Below, piece after piece: positions 8,501 to 18,078 of a stretch of 64,000 nucleotides of DNA (the first letter of the stretch is position 1; every line of letters starts with the position of its first letter). The position numbers were made by a program, and so were the translations under genes. Origin of the DNA: Moritella sp. (GTDB taxonomy: Bacteria > Pseudomonadota > Gammaproteobacteria > Enterobacterales > Moritellaceae); NCBI RefSeq assembly GCF_013215705.1, contig NZ_JABSQR010000001.1, positions 1 through 64,000 of the forward strand, given 5' to 3'. Below the pieces are notes generated by a model. The model did not search any database and was not told the origin of the DNA. It saw nothing but the letters and a program-made list of their open reading frames with translations.

Positions 8501-8914
8501 ATGGCTAATAAACAAGCGTTTCATAACACCAACTTACCTGATATGCGTAATGCTTTTAGTTGGGGACTAAAGTTGAGCGATTTTGATGAGATATTTTTTG
8601 TCACTGGTCATGCCGACTGCAACCCGCAATTTATCACCCAACATCCCGGAGACCCTGTTGCGCAGACACGTCTTATTCTTGCACAGATGAAGGGTTTCCT
8701 GGAAGACGCAGGGTTCAGTATTAATGATATCGTGCGCACTGATTGGACATTTGTCAATGAAATCAGTGGCGAACAATTTGGTGAAATAGCGGGCGTGTGG
8801 GAAGCGTTTCTGGCTGATGTCGAGGTTAAACCCGCAACCGGTACATTGCGTTATGTTCAACGTTTAGGGATGGAAAATATGATGGTTGAATATGAAATGA
8901 TGTTGGCAAGGTAA
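8501..8914 (+). CDS. Rid family (YjgF/YER057c/UK114) protein lacking the RidA arginine
   Basis: This 137-residue protein has the chorismate-mutase-like Rid fold: FDEIFFVTGHAD, QTRLILAQMKGFLEDAGFSINDIV (given here only as the family helix at about 55-77), and a C-terminal VEYEMML strand. RidA enzymes hydrolyse reactive imines and enamines with a conserved arginine in P-A-R near residue 105. The matching place here reads KPATGTLRY, so the key arginine is replaced. That points to a non-deaminase Rid subfamily whose activities are mostly unknown. GGAAGAACATC precedes the ATG. It is transcribed alone. Confidence 0.82.
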   Translation: MANKQAFHNTNLPDMRNAFSWGLKLSDFDEIFFVTGHADCNPQFITQHPGDPVAQTRLILAQMKGFLEDAGFSINDIVRTDWTFVNEISGEQFGEIAGVWEAFLADVEVKPATGTLRYVQRLGMENMMVEYEMMLAR

Positions 8915-9079
8915 TATGAGTCATGAATTGATATTGGTTAATACATATAAAAACATGCTGCCTTGTCATAACAATACCTTCTCAGCATTTTAATTTAACC
9001 GTGCTTATTATATAGTTTTGTTTATTTATGTACTTTTATAAAGCGCTGCATTGATTATGATTAGGATGGAAATTTTCTT

Positions 9080-10210
9080 ATGGCTGAGTTATTTAAAGAC
9101 GTTTATTGCCCTGTATTTTATGACAAGTTATCGGGTGTATTAACCAAGGTAATACCTGAGTTTGATTCGGTTAAATTTAACCAGATGATCTTTGATGATA
9201 GCTTTGTGGATTATGAACTAAAGCAGCGTATGTATCATACCGCTGAAGTGTTGAATCACTTTATGCCGGTAGATTTCAGTGACGCTGTGGTCGTACTCAA
9301 ATTGATTATTGGTGAGCTGCGGGAGCAGGGGATTAAAGAACAAAGCATTGAATACATGTGTCTGCCTGCTTATATCGAAATTTATGGTCTGGATGATTAT
9401 GACAGTGCTGTAGATGGCTTTGAATCTGTGACTCAATATACCAGCTGTGAATTCGCGGTTAGACCTTTCATCATACGTTACCCTACCAAGATGTTAGCGC
9501 AGATGCTGGCATGGACTACACACGAAAGTCGCCATGTACGCCGCTTAGCGAGTGAAGGTTCTCGGCCTCGACTGCCTTGGGCGATGGCACTGCCCACATT
9601 AAAACATGATCCTACGCCTTTGCTCCCCATATTAACTGCATTGAAACAAGATGACTGTGAAGTCGTTAGACGCAGTGTGGCGAATAACTTAAATGATATT
9701 GCTAAAGACAACAGTGATGCCGTGGTGCAGATAGCAACGCAGTGGTTAGGTCATAATGCGCAGACAGATAAACTCGTTAAACATGCGTGCCGTACTTTAC
9801 TTAAACAAGCTCAGCCAGAGATCATGGCATTGTTTGGCTTTCAACAAGACCAAATAAAGCTCACCGCAATGGCGATAGCAACGCCTATCGTGGAAGTAGG
9901 GGATAAGCTCACGTTTAACTTCTCGATTGAAAATACCAGCCATCAGGCGCAAAAACTGCGTCTGGAATACGGCCTGTATTATCTGAAAAAAAATGGCAGT
10001 TTGACACGGAAAGTCTTTAAAATTAGCGAACGCGTGATAGCTGCGAATGCGCAAGAACACATAACTCGTCATCAAAGCTTTAAAGTGATCAGCACTCGTG
10101 TGTTTCATTTGGGGAGTCATAAATTGGCCATTATTATTAATGGCCAGGAAAGTAGGACCAGTACCGAAAAAGAGGCGCTGGTTAGTTTTGAATTAACAGA
10201 TGGAGGCTAA
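9080..10210 (+). CDS. alkC: 3-methyladenine DNA glycosylase AlkC
   Basis: This 376-residue protein fits the AlkC family of DNA glycosylases, which excise alkylated purines (3-methyladenine, 3-methylcytosine). The N-terminal two thirds are HEAT-like helices with the signature RHVRRLASEGSRPRLPW (151-167), part of the DNA-binding concave surface. The last about 100 residues form an Ig-like beta domain (from about 275, with FNFSIENTSHQ and HKLAIIINGQ), which is characteristic of AlkC and absent from AlkD. It ends four bases before the convergent beta-propeller gene. It has its own promoter region. Confidence 0.9.
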   Translation: MAELFKDVYCPVFYDKLSGVLTKVIPEFDSVKFNQMIFDDSFVDYELKQRMYHTAEVLNHFMPVDFSDAVVVLKLIIGELREQGIKEQSIEYMCLPAYIEIYGLDDYDSAVDGFESVTQYTSCEFAVRPFIIRYPTKMLAQMLAWTTHESRHVRRLASEGSRPRLPWAMALPTLKHDPTPLLPILTALKQDDCEVVRRSVANNLNDIAKDNSDAVVQIATQWLGHNAQTDKLVKHACRTLLKQAQPEIMALFGFQQDQIKLTAMAIATPIVEVGDKLTFNFSIENTSHQAQKLRLEYGLYYLKKNGSLTRKVFKISERVIAANAQEHITRHQSFKVISTRVFHLGSHKLAIIINGQESRTSTEKEALVSFELTDGG

Positions 10211-10213
10211 TGA

Positions 10214-11095
10214 TTAAAAATCACTTAGTTTCCATGCGTTAACTTCATTATCCATCATCATAGGTGTGAACAGATATTGTTTGTTGGCACCTATATCCGC
10301 TAAGCCCGGTTTCAAACTTAAGACTAACTTACGTTCTTTTCCTTGCAGTTTAAACAGTTCACCGGTGAGCCAATCACTGACATAGATAGACTTATCCGCT
10401 GTCACAATGACACCGTCGAGATTACCAAGTTTATATCCGGTTGGTACTGTCGATAACTGCTGTTCTGCAATGTTTAATCGTAATAGTGAACCGAGTTCAG
10501 CTGTCGAAAAATCACTGTTCATTCCTTTGCCCCAACTGCCCACTAACAACTCACCTTGCTGTGCATATAAGCCGTTAGGATGAGGTAATGCAGTGCTTTT
10601 AAACCAAGCTTCAAACTGACCATTTTGGAGGCGATAGATTGTGCCTTCAAGTAAATCGCTTACATAAATCGACCCATCAGTAGTGGCTGTCACATCGTTG
10701 AGCATTTTAGCGTTTGGCGCTTTATATGTGTTTTCTACTTTGCCAGTTGTAGTATTTATCTCGACTAGTTTTTGCATATCAGCGACATATAAATATTGGC
10801 CAGATACTGCTAATCCCTTTGGAGCATCCAGTCCTTTAAGCCAATGCTGGTCCACCATTTTTCCGTCTATATTGGCGATACTGATGTAACCTTGACCATT
10901 GAGTTCCATTGGCTGGCCGTTGATGTTACTGATATAGATAAATTGTCCATCAATGCTGGTGACCACAGACTCTGGTTGATCTAAGTTATCTATTGTCCAT
11001 TGGGGTTGCTGGGCATTGGCGGCGTAACTCGTCAGGGATGCCGCAATAATCGAGAGGGTTAACGCCGTTTTCTTTATTTTATTCCACTGGCTCAT
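10214..11095 (-). CDS. Exported SMP-30/NHL-type beta-propeller protein
   Basis: This 293-residue protein has a Sec signal peptide (about residues 1-28, with an ANA-QQ cleavage site). It is followed by five to six repeats of the six-bladed beta-propeller type (GQFIYISNINGQ, YLYVADM, GSIYVSDLLEGTIYRL, KSIYVSDWLTGELFKL). This matches SMP-30/gluconolactonase/strictosidine-synthase-like folds, in which the protein is periplasmic and may be a lactonase or a binding scaffold. No metal-binding set could be assigned with confidence. AAGGA precedes the ATG. It is divergent from the XRE-type regulator at 11221, 125 bases away, which could control it. Confidence 0.75.
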   Translation of the reverse strand: MSQWNKIKKTALTLSIIAASLTSYAANAQQPQWTIDNLDQPESVVTSIDGQFIYISNINGQPMELNGQGYISIANIDGKMVDQHWLKGLDAPKGLAVSGQYLYVADMQKLVEINTTTGKVENTYKAPNAKMLNDVTATTDGSIYVSDLLEGTIYRLQNGQFEAWFKSTALPHPNGLYAQQGELLVGSWGKGMNSDFSTAELGSLLRLNIAEQQLSTVPTGYKLGNLDGVIVTADKSIYVSDWLTGELFKLQGKERKLVLSLKPGLADIGANKQYLFTPMMMDNEVNAWKLSDF

Positions 11096-11220
11096 GGTTC
11101 AGTTCCTTTTGGTTTGTTGATTAAGCACGTTAATTAGGTTATCAATAGTTGAGCACAATTCAATGTGTGCTTAGCTGAGTATTAGGAATTGATACTTATT
11201 GTTAACTTTAGGATCAGATT

Positions 11221-11979
11221 ATGGATGAACAACGACAACGTACCGGGCTATTTAGTACGCTTAAACAAGTTTTAAAATCACAAGGGCTGCGTTATCGCGA
11301 TCTTGCCGAATTGATGGATACGTCAGAACCCACCATTAAACGGTTATTTAAAGAGCAAGATTGTAAGCTAAGTCGATTAATGGATATCTGTAAAGCGATC
11401 GGGGTTAATTTTACCGACTTAGTTGAGTTATCCAGTAATCGCCCAACTGAGCCAACAGTACTGTCTATCGAAATAGAATCTGCGCTGGTGGATAACCCTG
11501 GGTTGATGTCGTTCTTTATGCTACTGATTAGCGATTTTGATTTAAAAACGATAGCGTCACAAAATAACTTACAGCAAACGGATATATATTTATATTTACG
11601 AGAGTTAGAAAAATTGTCGTTGATTAGACTAGGACAAGGCAACCACTTTTACTTTGTTGTAAACCGACCGATTAAGTGGCGCTCTGATGGGCCTATGCAT
11701 CAGACATTAGTCAGGGTTAATCAGCGTTTTATCAAAGAGGCGATCTCTTCACATACAGGGACTAATTATCCATTTTACTCCGCGAGTCGGTTATTAAGTG
11801 AGGCCAGTAGTAAGCAGTTCTATCAAGAAGTCGATAATCTGTATTTTCGCTTTCAGCAACAAGCCACATTAGATCAAATGTTTTATCCGACAGAAGAACT
11901 GAAACCGTTTAAATTGGTTGCGACCACAACGCCTTTTGACCTTGCTAGTTACTTTAAAGTGCCAACCTTTAAAGTTTAG
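11221..11979 (+). CDS. XRE-family (Cro/CI-type HTH) transcriptional regulator
   Basis: This 252-residue protein starts with a Cro/CI helix-turn-helix (about 9-63: LKQVLKSQGLRYRDLAELMD, then SEPTIKRLFKEQDCKLSRLM). The longer C-terminal part has no clear ligand-domain match, with an internal winged-helix-like stretch near residues 95-140. Its neighbours are the divergent beta-propeller gene and, downstream, the norspermidine operon, so either could be its target. The C-terminal part resembles regulators of unknown ligand in Vibrio and Shewanella relatives. The role is inferred from context only. Confidence 0.8.
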   Translation: MDEQRQRTGLFSTLKQVLKSQGLRYRDLAELMDTSEPTIKRLFKEQDCKLSRLMDICKAIGVNFTDLVELSSNRPTEPTVLSIEIESALVDNPGLMSFFMLLISDFDLKTIASQNNLQQTDIYLYLRELEKLSLIRLGQGNHFYFVVNRPIKWRSDGPMHQTLVRVNQRFIKEAISSHTGTNYPFYSASRLLSEASSKQFYQEVDNLYFRFQQQATLDQMFYPTEELKPFKLVATTTPFDLASYFKVPTFKV

Positions 11980-12361
11980 AACGTATTGAGTATACCTATA
12001 TATTGTTATCTTTATAGTTGATATAACCAAACCCGCTTGTATTTACAGATTAATTTATATTGCTGATGGCATAAAAAACTTGCATCTTGATTACATTTAA
12101 ATTAAATTGCCGTCATCAAATCGAGTGACTCGATTATTTTGTTTTTATATGGACTTTTAATACAGTGATACAAACCATCAATCACACATTTCGTATTTCC
12201 CTACCGTACTTCTGATCTCTGATTAGCGCGAGCTATTTGCTTTGCCGCCTAGAATTTAACATCTCTCGTTATTTATTAAATTGTGAATCGCAATTGTTAT
12301 ATTTGTAATTACACACTTTAGAGATAAACAATTAAATATGTATTTTATTTCAAGCTGAAGA
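11980..12361 (+). other. Upstream region of the norspermidine operon
   Basis: About 380 AT-rich bases separate the XRE-type regulator from ddc. I see no gene. The stretch contains a perfect 17-base palindrome at 12119-12135 (separate entry). The remaining about 225 bases before the start must contain the operon promoter, but no convincing -35/-10 pair or operator stands out. Confidence 0.45.
12119..12147 (+). terminator. Palindrome with T-rich tail, likely terminator
   Basis: AATCGAGTGACTCGATT is a perfect palindrome that can fold as a 7-bp stem with a TGA loop, followed by ATTTTGTTTTT. It suits a rho-independent terminator for the XRE-type regulator. The GC content of the stem is low, and the symmetric sequence could instead be an operator. 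Confidence 0.5.
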
Positions 12362-13879
12362 ATGATGACAAACTCAAAACAACACAATGATTGGTCTGAT
12401 GTATTTGTAAATATAGATCCGACTGCAGAACCACATTATTTGAATGCGATCTCGCATACCGCACAACAACTTTCGACAATGATTACGGCGATTGATGCGC
12501 CGTATTCAGGGTTGGAACCAGCGCAATTGAATGAGCTGATCAAGGCAATGCCAATTGGCAAAGCACCGATTGCCCCCTTGGCAGACATCATTTCGAATAA
12601 CGTTGACCTAATCGGTAAAAACTCAATTATTGTGCAGCACCCGCATTGTATTGCACATTTACACACGCCACCGTTAATCCCAGCATTAGCGGCTGAAACG
12701 ATTATTTCGGCATTAAATCAATCTATGGATTCATGGGACCAAGCGTCTTCTGCTACTTACGTAGAACAGAAAATGACAGATTGGTTATGTGAACTATTTG
12801 GTTATAACCTGGAACAGTCAGCGACAAGTAATGGCGCTGATGGTGTATTTACCAGTGGTGGTACGCAAAGTAATTTAATGGGGCTATTATTAGCACGTGA
12901 TCGTGCGGTAGAACAGATCTCGGGTGAAAGCGTTCAAAAAGACGGTTTACCAAGTTACGCCAAAAAATTACGCATCCTATGTTCGCAAACCAGTCATTTT
13001 ACGGTGCAAAAATCAGCATCGTTAATGGGGCTGGGTGAGCGTGCTGTTGTAACTGTCGCGACCGATGAATTTGGTCGTTTAGATATGAACGCGTTAACTG
13101 CAACGATTGCTGATTTACAATCTCAAGACTTGATCCCGTTCTGCGTGGTTGGTACTGCGGGTACCACTGACCTTGGCGCGATTGATGATCTGCAAGCCAT
13201 TGCGGCTATCAGCGAACAGCACAGCATGTGGTTCCACGTTGATGGTGCATATGGCGGGGCATTGATCTTAAGCTCGCACAGAGACCGTTTAGCGGGTATT
13301 GAGCTAGCTGATTCGATTAGCACCGATTTCCACAAGTTATTCTTCCAACCGATTAGCTGTGGCGCATTATTGATCCGTGATAAACACAATTTTAAATACT
13401 TGCTGCATCATGCCGATTATTTAAATCGTGAAACGGATGAACTGCCAAATTTGGTTGATAAATCCATTGCCACGACCAAGCGTTTTGATGCGTTAAAGCT
13501 ACTGATGTCTATGCAAGCTTTGGGGACAGATAAATTTGGTGCGATGTACGATCACCTCATTAGCTTGACTCAAGATGTAGCAGCGTTAGTAACAGCAACG
13601 GACAAGTTTGAACTGTTAGCGCAACCGCAATTAAGTACCGTGTTGTTTAGATACAACGACGACGTGACGATTGAGCATGAAGATGAAGTCAGCGTGATCA
13701 ATCAACGTTTACGTTTAGATCTGTTAACAGCAGGGCAAGCCGTATTAGGCGAAACCAAAATCAATGGTTATACCTGTCTAAAACTGACGATTTTGAATCC
13801 ATGCTTGCAGTTAAATGATTTTCAAAGCTTGTTTACCAAGATCGCTGATTTTGCAGCAGAGCAAGATTATATCAAGTAG
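12362..13879 (+). CDS. ddc: L-2,4-diaminobutyrate decarboxylase
   Basis: This 505-residue PLP enzyme is a group II decarboxylase. It shows the TSGGTQSNLMGLLLARD nucleotide-fold region (164-180), HVDGAYGG (292-299) with the PLP-ring Asp, and DFHK (322-325), where Lys325 forms the Schiff base. In this operon the expected reaction is L-2,4-diaminobutyrate to 1,3-diaminopropane, the amine precursor of norspermidine. In Vibrio the same activity is usually the C-terminal half of a Dat-Ddc fusion. Here it is a separate gene, with dat at the far end of the operon. Two adjacent ATGs (12362, 12365) are possible starts. Glutamate- or tyrosine-type decarboxylases share the motifs, so the substrate is assigned from context. 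Confidence 0.88.
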   Translation: MMTNSKQHNDWSDVFVNIDPTAEPHYLNAISHTAQQLSTMITAIDAPYSGLEPAQLNELIKAMPIGKAPIAPLADIISNNVDLIGKNSIIVQHPHCIAHLHTPPLIPALAAETIISALNQSMDSWDQASSATYVEQKMTDWLCELFGYNLEQSATSNGADGVFTSGGTQSNLMGLLLARDRAVEQISGESVQKDGLPSYAKKLRILCSQTSHFTVQKSASLMGLGERAVVTVATDEFGRLDMNALTATIADLQSQDLIPFCVVGTAGTTDLGAIDDLQAIAAISEQHSMWFHVDGAYGGALILSSHRDRLAGIELADSISTDFHKLFFQPISCGALLIRDKHNFKYLLHHADYLNRETDELPNLVDKSIATTKRFDALKLLMSMQALGTDKFGAMYDHLISLTQDVAALVTATDKFELLAQPQLSTVLFRYNDDVTIEHEDEVSVINQRLRLDLLTAGQAVLGETKINGYTCLKLTILNPCLQLNDFQSLFTKIADFAAEQDYIK

Positions 13880-14006
13880 ACAAAGCAAAGATAACACTGG
13901 TTGGCGTTTCTTGAATACGCCAATTAGTGACAGGATAGGCTGTTTAGATATTGAATCTAAACGCTAATTAATAAATAACAAAAAAGAATAAGTTTAAGGA
14001 ATAGAT

Positions 14007-15224
14007 ATGTCTGTATTACAAATTGGTGCTGGTGGTGTTGGTTGGGTTATTGCGCATAAATGTGCACAAAACAATGACGTGTTTGGTGATATCACTATCG
14101 CATCACGTACAATCGCTAAATGTGACAAGATCATCACGAGTGTGCACAACCGTGACAACTTAAAAGACAAGAGCCGTAGCTTAGTATCACGTCAAATCAA
14201 CGTTGATAACAAAGAAGCACTTATTGCATTAATTGAAGAAGTAAATCCAGATTTAGTAATCAATGCTGGTCCTCCGTGGGTTAACGTCGCAATCATGGCC
14301 GCGTGTGTCGCAACGAAAACGGCTTACCTAGATACATCTGTAGCAACGGATCTATGTAGTGAAGGCCAGCAAGTACCAGAAGCTTACGATCCACAATGGG
14401 CATTCCGTGAAGACTTCGAAAAAGCCGGTATCACAGGTATTCTTGGTGCTGGTTTTGATCCAGGCGTAGTAAGCGTGTTCGCAACATATGCTTACAAGCA
14501 CTTGTTTGATGAAATCGATAGCATCGACGTAATGGACGTAAACGCGGGTGATCACGGTCAACGCTTTGCAACTAACTTTGATCCAGAAACAAACATGTTA
14601 GAGATCTTAGGCGATTCGTTCTACTTTGAAAACAAAGAATGGCACCAAGTGCCTTGCCACAGCCGTGTAATGGAATTTGATTTCCCAGTTGTTGGTCAGC
14701 AAAAAGTTTACTCAATGGCGCACGATGAAGTACGTTCATTAGCAGAGTTCATTCCTGCAAAACGCATTGAATTCTGGATGGGTTTCTCTGATAACTACCT
14801 AAACTACTTCAACGTAATGCGTGACATTGGTCTATTAAGCCAAGTACCTGTTACAACTACAGACGGTATTACGGTTGAACCACTTAAAGTATTGAAAGCT
14901 ATCTTACCGGATCCAACATCACTTGCTGCTGGTTACACAGGTAAAACATGTATCGGTACTTGGGTTCGTGGTACCAAAGGTGGCAAGCCACGTAGCGTAT
15001 TCGTATACAACATTTGTGACCATGAAGAAGCATACAAAGAAGTTGAGCATCAAGCGATTTCTTACACTACGGGCGTGCCTGCAATCACTGCCGCATTACT
15101 TTACTTCCAAGGTAAGTGGAGCGACGTTGGTTTGTTCAATGTAGAACAGCTTAACCCTGATGACTTCTTAGACTTGATGCCGCGCATTGGTCTAACGTGG
15201 GAAGTTCAAGAGTTGGAATGCTAA
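14007..15224 (+). CDS. Carboxynorspermidine synthase (saccharopine dehydrogenase-like)
   Basis: This 405-residue protein has an N-terminal Rossmann motif GAGGVG (7-12) and the saccharopine-dehydrogenase-like layout of carboxynorspermidine/carboxyspermidine dehydrogenases: [25 protein letters not shown] and the long C-terminal half with [19 protein letters not shown]. The enzyme reductively condenses aspartate semialdehyde with 1,3-diaminopropane (or putrescine), using NADPH. The product is substrate for NspC, encoded next with a 7-base overlap. Codon use here is markedly biased to preferred codons (GGT, CGT, GAA, AAC), which suggests high expression. AAGGAATAGAT precedes the ATG. The gap from ddc is 127 bases. 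Confidence 0.93.
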   Translation: MSVLQIGAGGVGWVIAHKCAQNNDVFGDITIASRTIAKCDKIITSVHNRDNLKDKSRSLVSRQINVDNKEALIALIEEVNPDLVINAGPPWVNVAIMAACVATKTAYLDTSVATDLCSEGQQVPEAYDPQWAFREDFEKAGITGILGAGFDPGVVSVFATYAYKHLFDEIDSIDVMDVNAGDHGQRFATNFDPETNMLEILGDSFYFENKEWHQVPCHSRVMEFDFPVVGQQKVYSMAHDEVRSLAEFIPAKRIEFWMGFSDNYLNYFNVMRDIGLLSQVPVTTTDGITVEPLKVLKAILPDPTSLAAGYTGKTCIGTWVRGTKGGKPRSVFVYNICDHEEAYKEVEHQAISYTTGVPAITAALLYFQGKWSDVGLFNVEQLNPDDFLDLMPRIGLTWEVQELEC

Positions 15225-16396
15225 TAATGCCGGCTGCTAAAGCTATGCAAACAGAGGCGTCTAGCACGCCTCTGAAAACACCTTATTTCATGATCCATGA
15301 AGATAACTTGTTGCGCAATCTTGAGATCTGCAAGCAGTTAAAAGATCTGTCTGGTGTAAAACTGGTGTTGGCGTTGAAGTGTTTCTCTACTTGGGGAACA
15401 TTCAACACTATCAGTAAATACCTAGACGGTACAACCAGCAGTGGCCCGTACGAAGTACAGCTTGGTCACGAAACATTCCCCGGTGAAACACATGCTTATA
15501 GCGTGGGTTACAGCGAAGATGATGTAATTGCTGTGCGTGATATTGCCGATAAAATTATTTTTAACTCGGTATCACAACTTGAGCGTATGCAGCCTTTGTT
15601 GCCCGCTTCAAGCAGTGTTGGTTTACGCATCAATCCAGAAGTGAGCTATGCAGGACAGGATCTTGCCGATCCCGCGCGTGCTTATTCTCGTTTAGGGGTT
15701 AAACAAGCGGGACTAACTGCGGAAACAGTGGCTAAACTTGATGGTTTGATGTTCCACATGAACTGTGAAAATAAAGACTTTGTTGCTTATAACAAGATCT
15801 TGACTACTATTTCAGAACAGTTTTCAGCACACTTGGATCAAGTTTCATGGGTGAGTCTGGGTGGCGGTTTGTTTTTCACTTATCCTGGCTATCCAGTGGC
15901 AGAATTAGCATTAGCACTTAAAGCCTTTGCTGAAAAACACCAAGTACAACTATATCTTGAACCGGGTGAAGCTGTTATTACAGATACCACAGACCTTGTT
16001 GTATCGGTATTAGATATTGTTGAAAACGATAAGAAAACGGCGATTGTTGACAGTGCAACCGAAGCGCATCGTTTAGATACGCTTATCTATAACGAACCGG
16101 CGAGTTTTGCACAAGCAACTGAAGATGGTCAGCACCCTTATATTATTGGTAGCTGTTCATGTTTGGCGGGGGATATATTTGGTGAAGCCAATTTTCCACA
16201 ACCATTACAAGTTGGCGATCGTTTAACCATCAAAGATTCAGCAGGTTATACCATGGTGAAACTGAACTGGTTTAACGGCCTAAAAATGCCAAGTATCTAC
16301 TATAAGCGTGTTGGTAGTAATGGTGTTGAAGGTAAAATAGAAACCCTGAATCAATTTAATTATCAGGATTTCAAGGCGACACTGGGCCAAGGGTAA
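15218..16396 (+). CDS. nspC: Carboxynorspermidine decarboxylase
   Basis: This is a fold-III (alanine racemase-like) PLP decarboxylase that converts carboxynorspermidine to norspermidine, or carboxyspermidine to spermidine. The opening [15 protein letters not shown], the PLP lysine in [12 protein letters not shown] (about Lys54), [20 protein letters not shown] and the Cys-rich GSCSCLAGD segment are family features. I chose the ATG at 15218, which overlaps the upstream stop (ATGCTAA) and has AAGAG five bases before it, giving 392 residues. ATGs at 15227 and 15245 are alternatives. The overlap implies translational coupling with the synthase. It stops 53 bases before the dat start. Confidence 0.92.
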   Translation: MLIMPAAKAMQTEASSTPLKTPYFMIHEDNLLRNLEICKQLKDLSGVKLVLALKCFSTWGTFNTISKYLDGTTSSGPYEVQLGHETFPGETHAYSVGYSEDDVIAVRDIADKIIFNSVSQLERMQPLLPASSSVGLRINPEVSYAGQDLADPARAYSRLGVKQAGLTAETVAKLDGLMFHMNCENKDFVAYNKILTTISEQFSAHLDQVSWVSLGGGLFFTYPGYPVAELALALKAFAEKHQVQLYLEPGEAVITDTTDLVVSVLDIVENDKKTAIVDSATEAHRLDTLIYNEPASFAQATEDGQHPYIIGSCSCLAGDIFGEANFPQPLQVGDRLTIKDSAGYTMVKLNWFNGLKMPSIYYKRVGSNGVEGKIETLNQFNYQDFKATLGQG

Positions 16397-16449
16397 TCTT
16401 GCCAAGTGTAAGTAACAATATGACTGATACCTTTCACAAGGTGGCAATT

Positions 16450-17913
16450 ATGAATAAAAGATCAAAGAAGGTTGGAAACGCCGTGAGCGAAGTTTTAAAT
16501 TATGTGACAGAAATGAATAACGATAAACCAGTGACGCGCGCACCAGCGCCTGTTGCGTTAAATCTGACTTCGTTTCTTAGTCAGCCAGCACGCGTGCTGG
16601 CGACTAATAGCTATTTACAACGCCAAGAACAGCGTGAATCAAATGCTCGCAGTTATCCGCGTCGTTTGCCATTTGCGCTTAAACGCGGTCAAGGTATCTT
16701 TGTTGAAGATACTGAACAACAGATCTTTATTGATTGTTTAGCTGCTGCGGGTACGTTAGCGCTTGGCCATAGTCACCCCGATGTGACAGCAGCTTTGATT
16801 GAAGCGGTGCAATCAGAAGTACCAATGCAAACATTAGATCTGATGACGCCAATTAAAGATGAGTTTATGACTCAATTATTGGGTTTGTTACCGGGTAATA
16901 TGGCTGACAATGCACGTATTCAAATGTGTAGCCCTTGCGGTTCCGATGCGGTTGAAGCAGCATTGAAGTTAGCTAAAATTGCCACGGGTCGTCGTTCAAT
17001 TCTCGCATTCTCGGGTGCTTACCATGGCATGACGCATGGCGCGTTAGCGATGATGGGCAACTTAGGGCCTAAATCAGCACTGAGTATGACGGGCGCGGAT
17101 GTGCAAATTATGCCATTCCCGTATGCACTTCGCTGTCCTTATGGCCTAGGTGAAGCAGGGATTAAGACCAGTCTTTATCAACTCGAGACCATGCTAACAG
17201 ATCCGGAATCGGGTGTTGCTAAACCTGCCGCTATTATCGTAGAAGCAGTGCAGGGCGAGGCTGGTTCACTGCCCGCCGATCCTACTTGGCTTAAAGGCTT
17301 ACGTGATATCACTAAACGTCACGGAATTCTACTCATCATTGATGAAATTCAAGCGGGTATGGGTCGTACAGGTAAAGTATTTGCATTTGAACATGCCGAT
17401 ATTGAACCGGATGTGATTGTTGTTTCTAAAGCGCTAGGTGGTGGGCAACCATTAGCCGCGATTATTTATCATAATGACTTTGATAAATGGAACCCTGGTG
17501 CTCACGCGGGTACATTCCGTGGTAATCAGTTAGCAATGGCATCTGGGTTGGTGGTCATGCGTCATCTTGCACAAGAGCAACTGCATTTACATGCGGGTGC
17601 AATGGGCGCTAAGTTAAAACATGATCTAGAAGCGATTGACAGTAACGTTATCGGTGATGTGCGTGGCCGTGGTTTGATGTTAGGCATCGAAATTGTTGAT
17701 CCTAATGGCGAACGTGATGTATTGGGTAACTTGCCACAAGATGGGCTACGTGCGAAAGAAATTCAACAAGCGGCATTACGTCGTGGTTTGATTATCGAGT
17801 TAGGCGGCCGTTTTGGTTCGACTATCCGTATGTTACCGCCACTCATCATCCAACCAGAAGAAATTGATGTGGTTGTTGCTATTTTAACCGATGCGATAAA
17901 CTCAGTTGCTTAA
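16450..17913 (+). CDS. dat: L-2,4-diaminobutyrate:2-oxoglutarate aminotransferase
   Basis: This 487-residue class III (omega) aminotransferase makes L-2,4-diaminobutyrate from aspartate semialdehyde and glutamate, feeding Ddc. It shows GAYHGMTHGALAMMG, LLIIDEIQAGMGRTG (PLP Asp about residue 298) and VVSKALGGGQPLA (PLP Lys about 327), plus the substrate-side AGTFRGNQLAM. The ATG at 16450 was chosen because AAGGTGG lies five bases before it. In-frame starts at 16399 (TTG) and 16420 lack one. Siderophore-type EctB-like enzymes are related, but the operon fixes the role. It is the last gene of the operon and is followed by a strong terminator. Confidence 0.9.
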   Translation: MNKRSKKVGNAVSEVLNYVTEMNNDKPVTRAPAPVALNLTSFLSQPARVLATNSYLQRQEQRESNARSYPRRLPFALKRGQGIFVEDTEQQIFIDCLAAAGTLALGHSHPDVTAALIEAVQSEVPMQTLDLMTPIKDEFMTQLLGLLPGNMADNARIQMCSPCGSDAVEAALKLAKIATGRRSILAFSGAYHGMTHGALAMMGNLGPKSALSMTGADVQIMPFPYALRCPYGLGEAGIKTSLYQLETMLTDPESGVAKPAAIIVEAVQGEAGSLPADPTWLKGLRDITKRHGILLIIDEIQAGMGRTGKVFAFEHADIEPDVIVVSKALGGGQPLAAIIYHNDFDKWNPGAHAGTFRGNQLAMASGLVVMRHLAQEQLHLHAGAMGAKLKHDLEAIDSNVIGDVRGRGLMLGIEIVDPNGERDVLGNLPQDGLRAKEIQQAALRRGLIIELGGRFGSTIRMLPPLIIQPEEIDVVVAILTDAINSVA

Positions 17914-17941
17914 TTAATAAAGAATTTAATCGTAAATAAAT

Positions 17942-17973
17942 AGGCCTTTAGTTCTGAACTAAAGGCCTTTTTT
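17942..17973 (+). terminator. Rho-independent terminator of the norspermidine operon
   Basis: AGGCCTTTAGT and ACTAAAGGCCT form an 11-bp stem with a TCTGA loop, followed by a run of six T. It lies 29 bases after the dat stop. Confidence 0.92.
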
Positions 17974-18078
17974 ATAATTTAATTGTCATTTTTTGAGCTA
18001 ACTATTGGTAGTGATATTGAGAATTATTAACATTTGGTGTTAGTATACTAAATCGTTTTTAAGCCAGAGTTAACAGAT

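Noticed and set aside
13045-13054. Exact 10-base match to the Ter core inside ddc
   Set aside because: The flanking positions do not fit the Ter consensus, the match lies in coding sequence, and one such 10-mer is not unlikely in 64 kb on two strands. Only mentioned as weak context.
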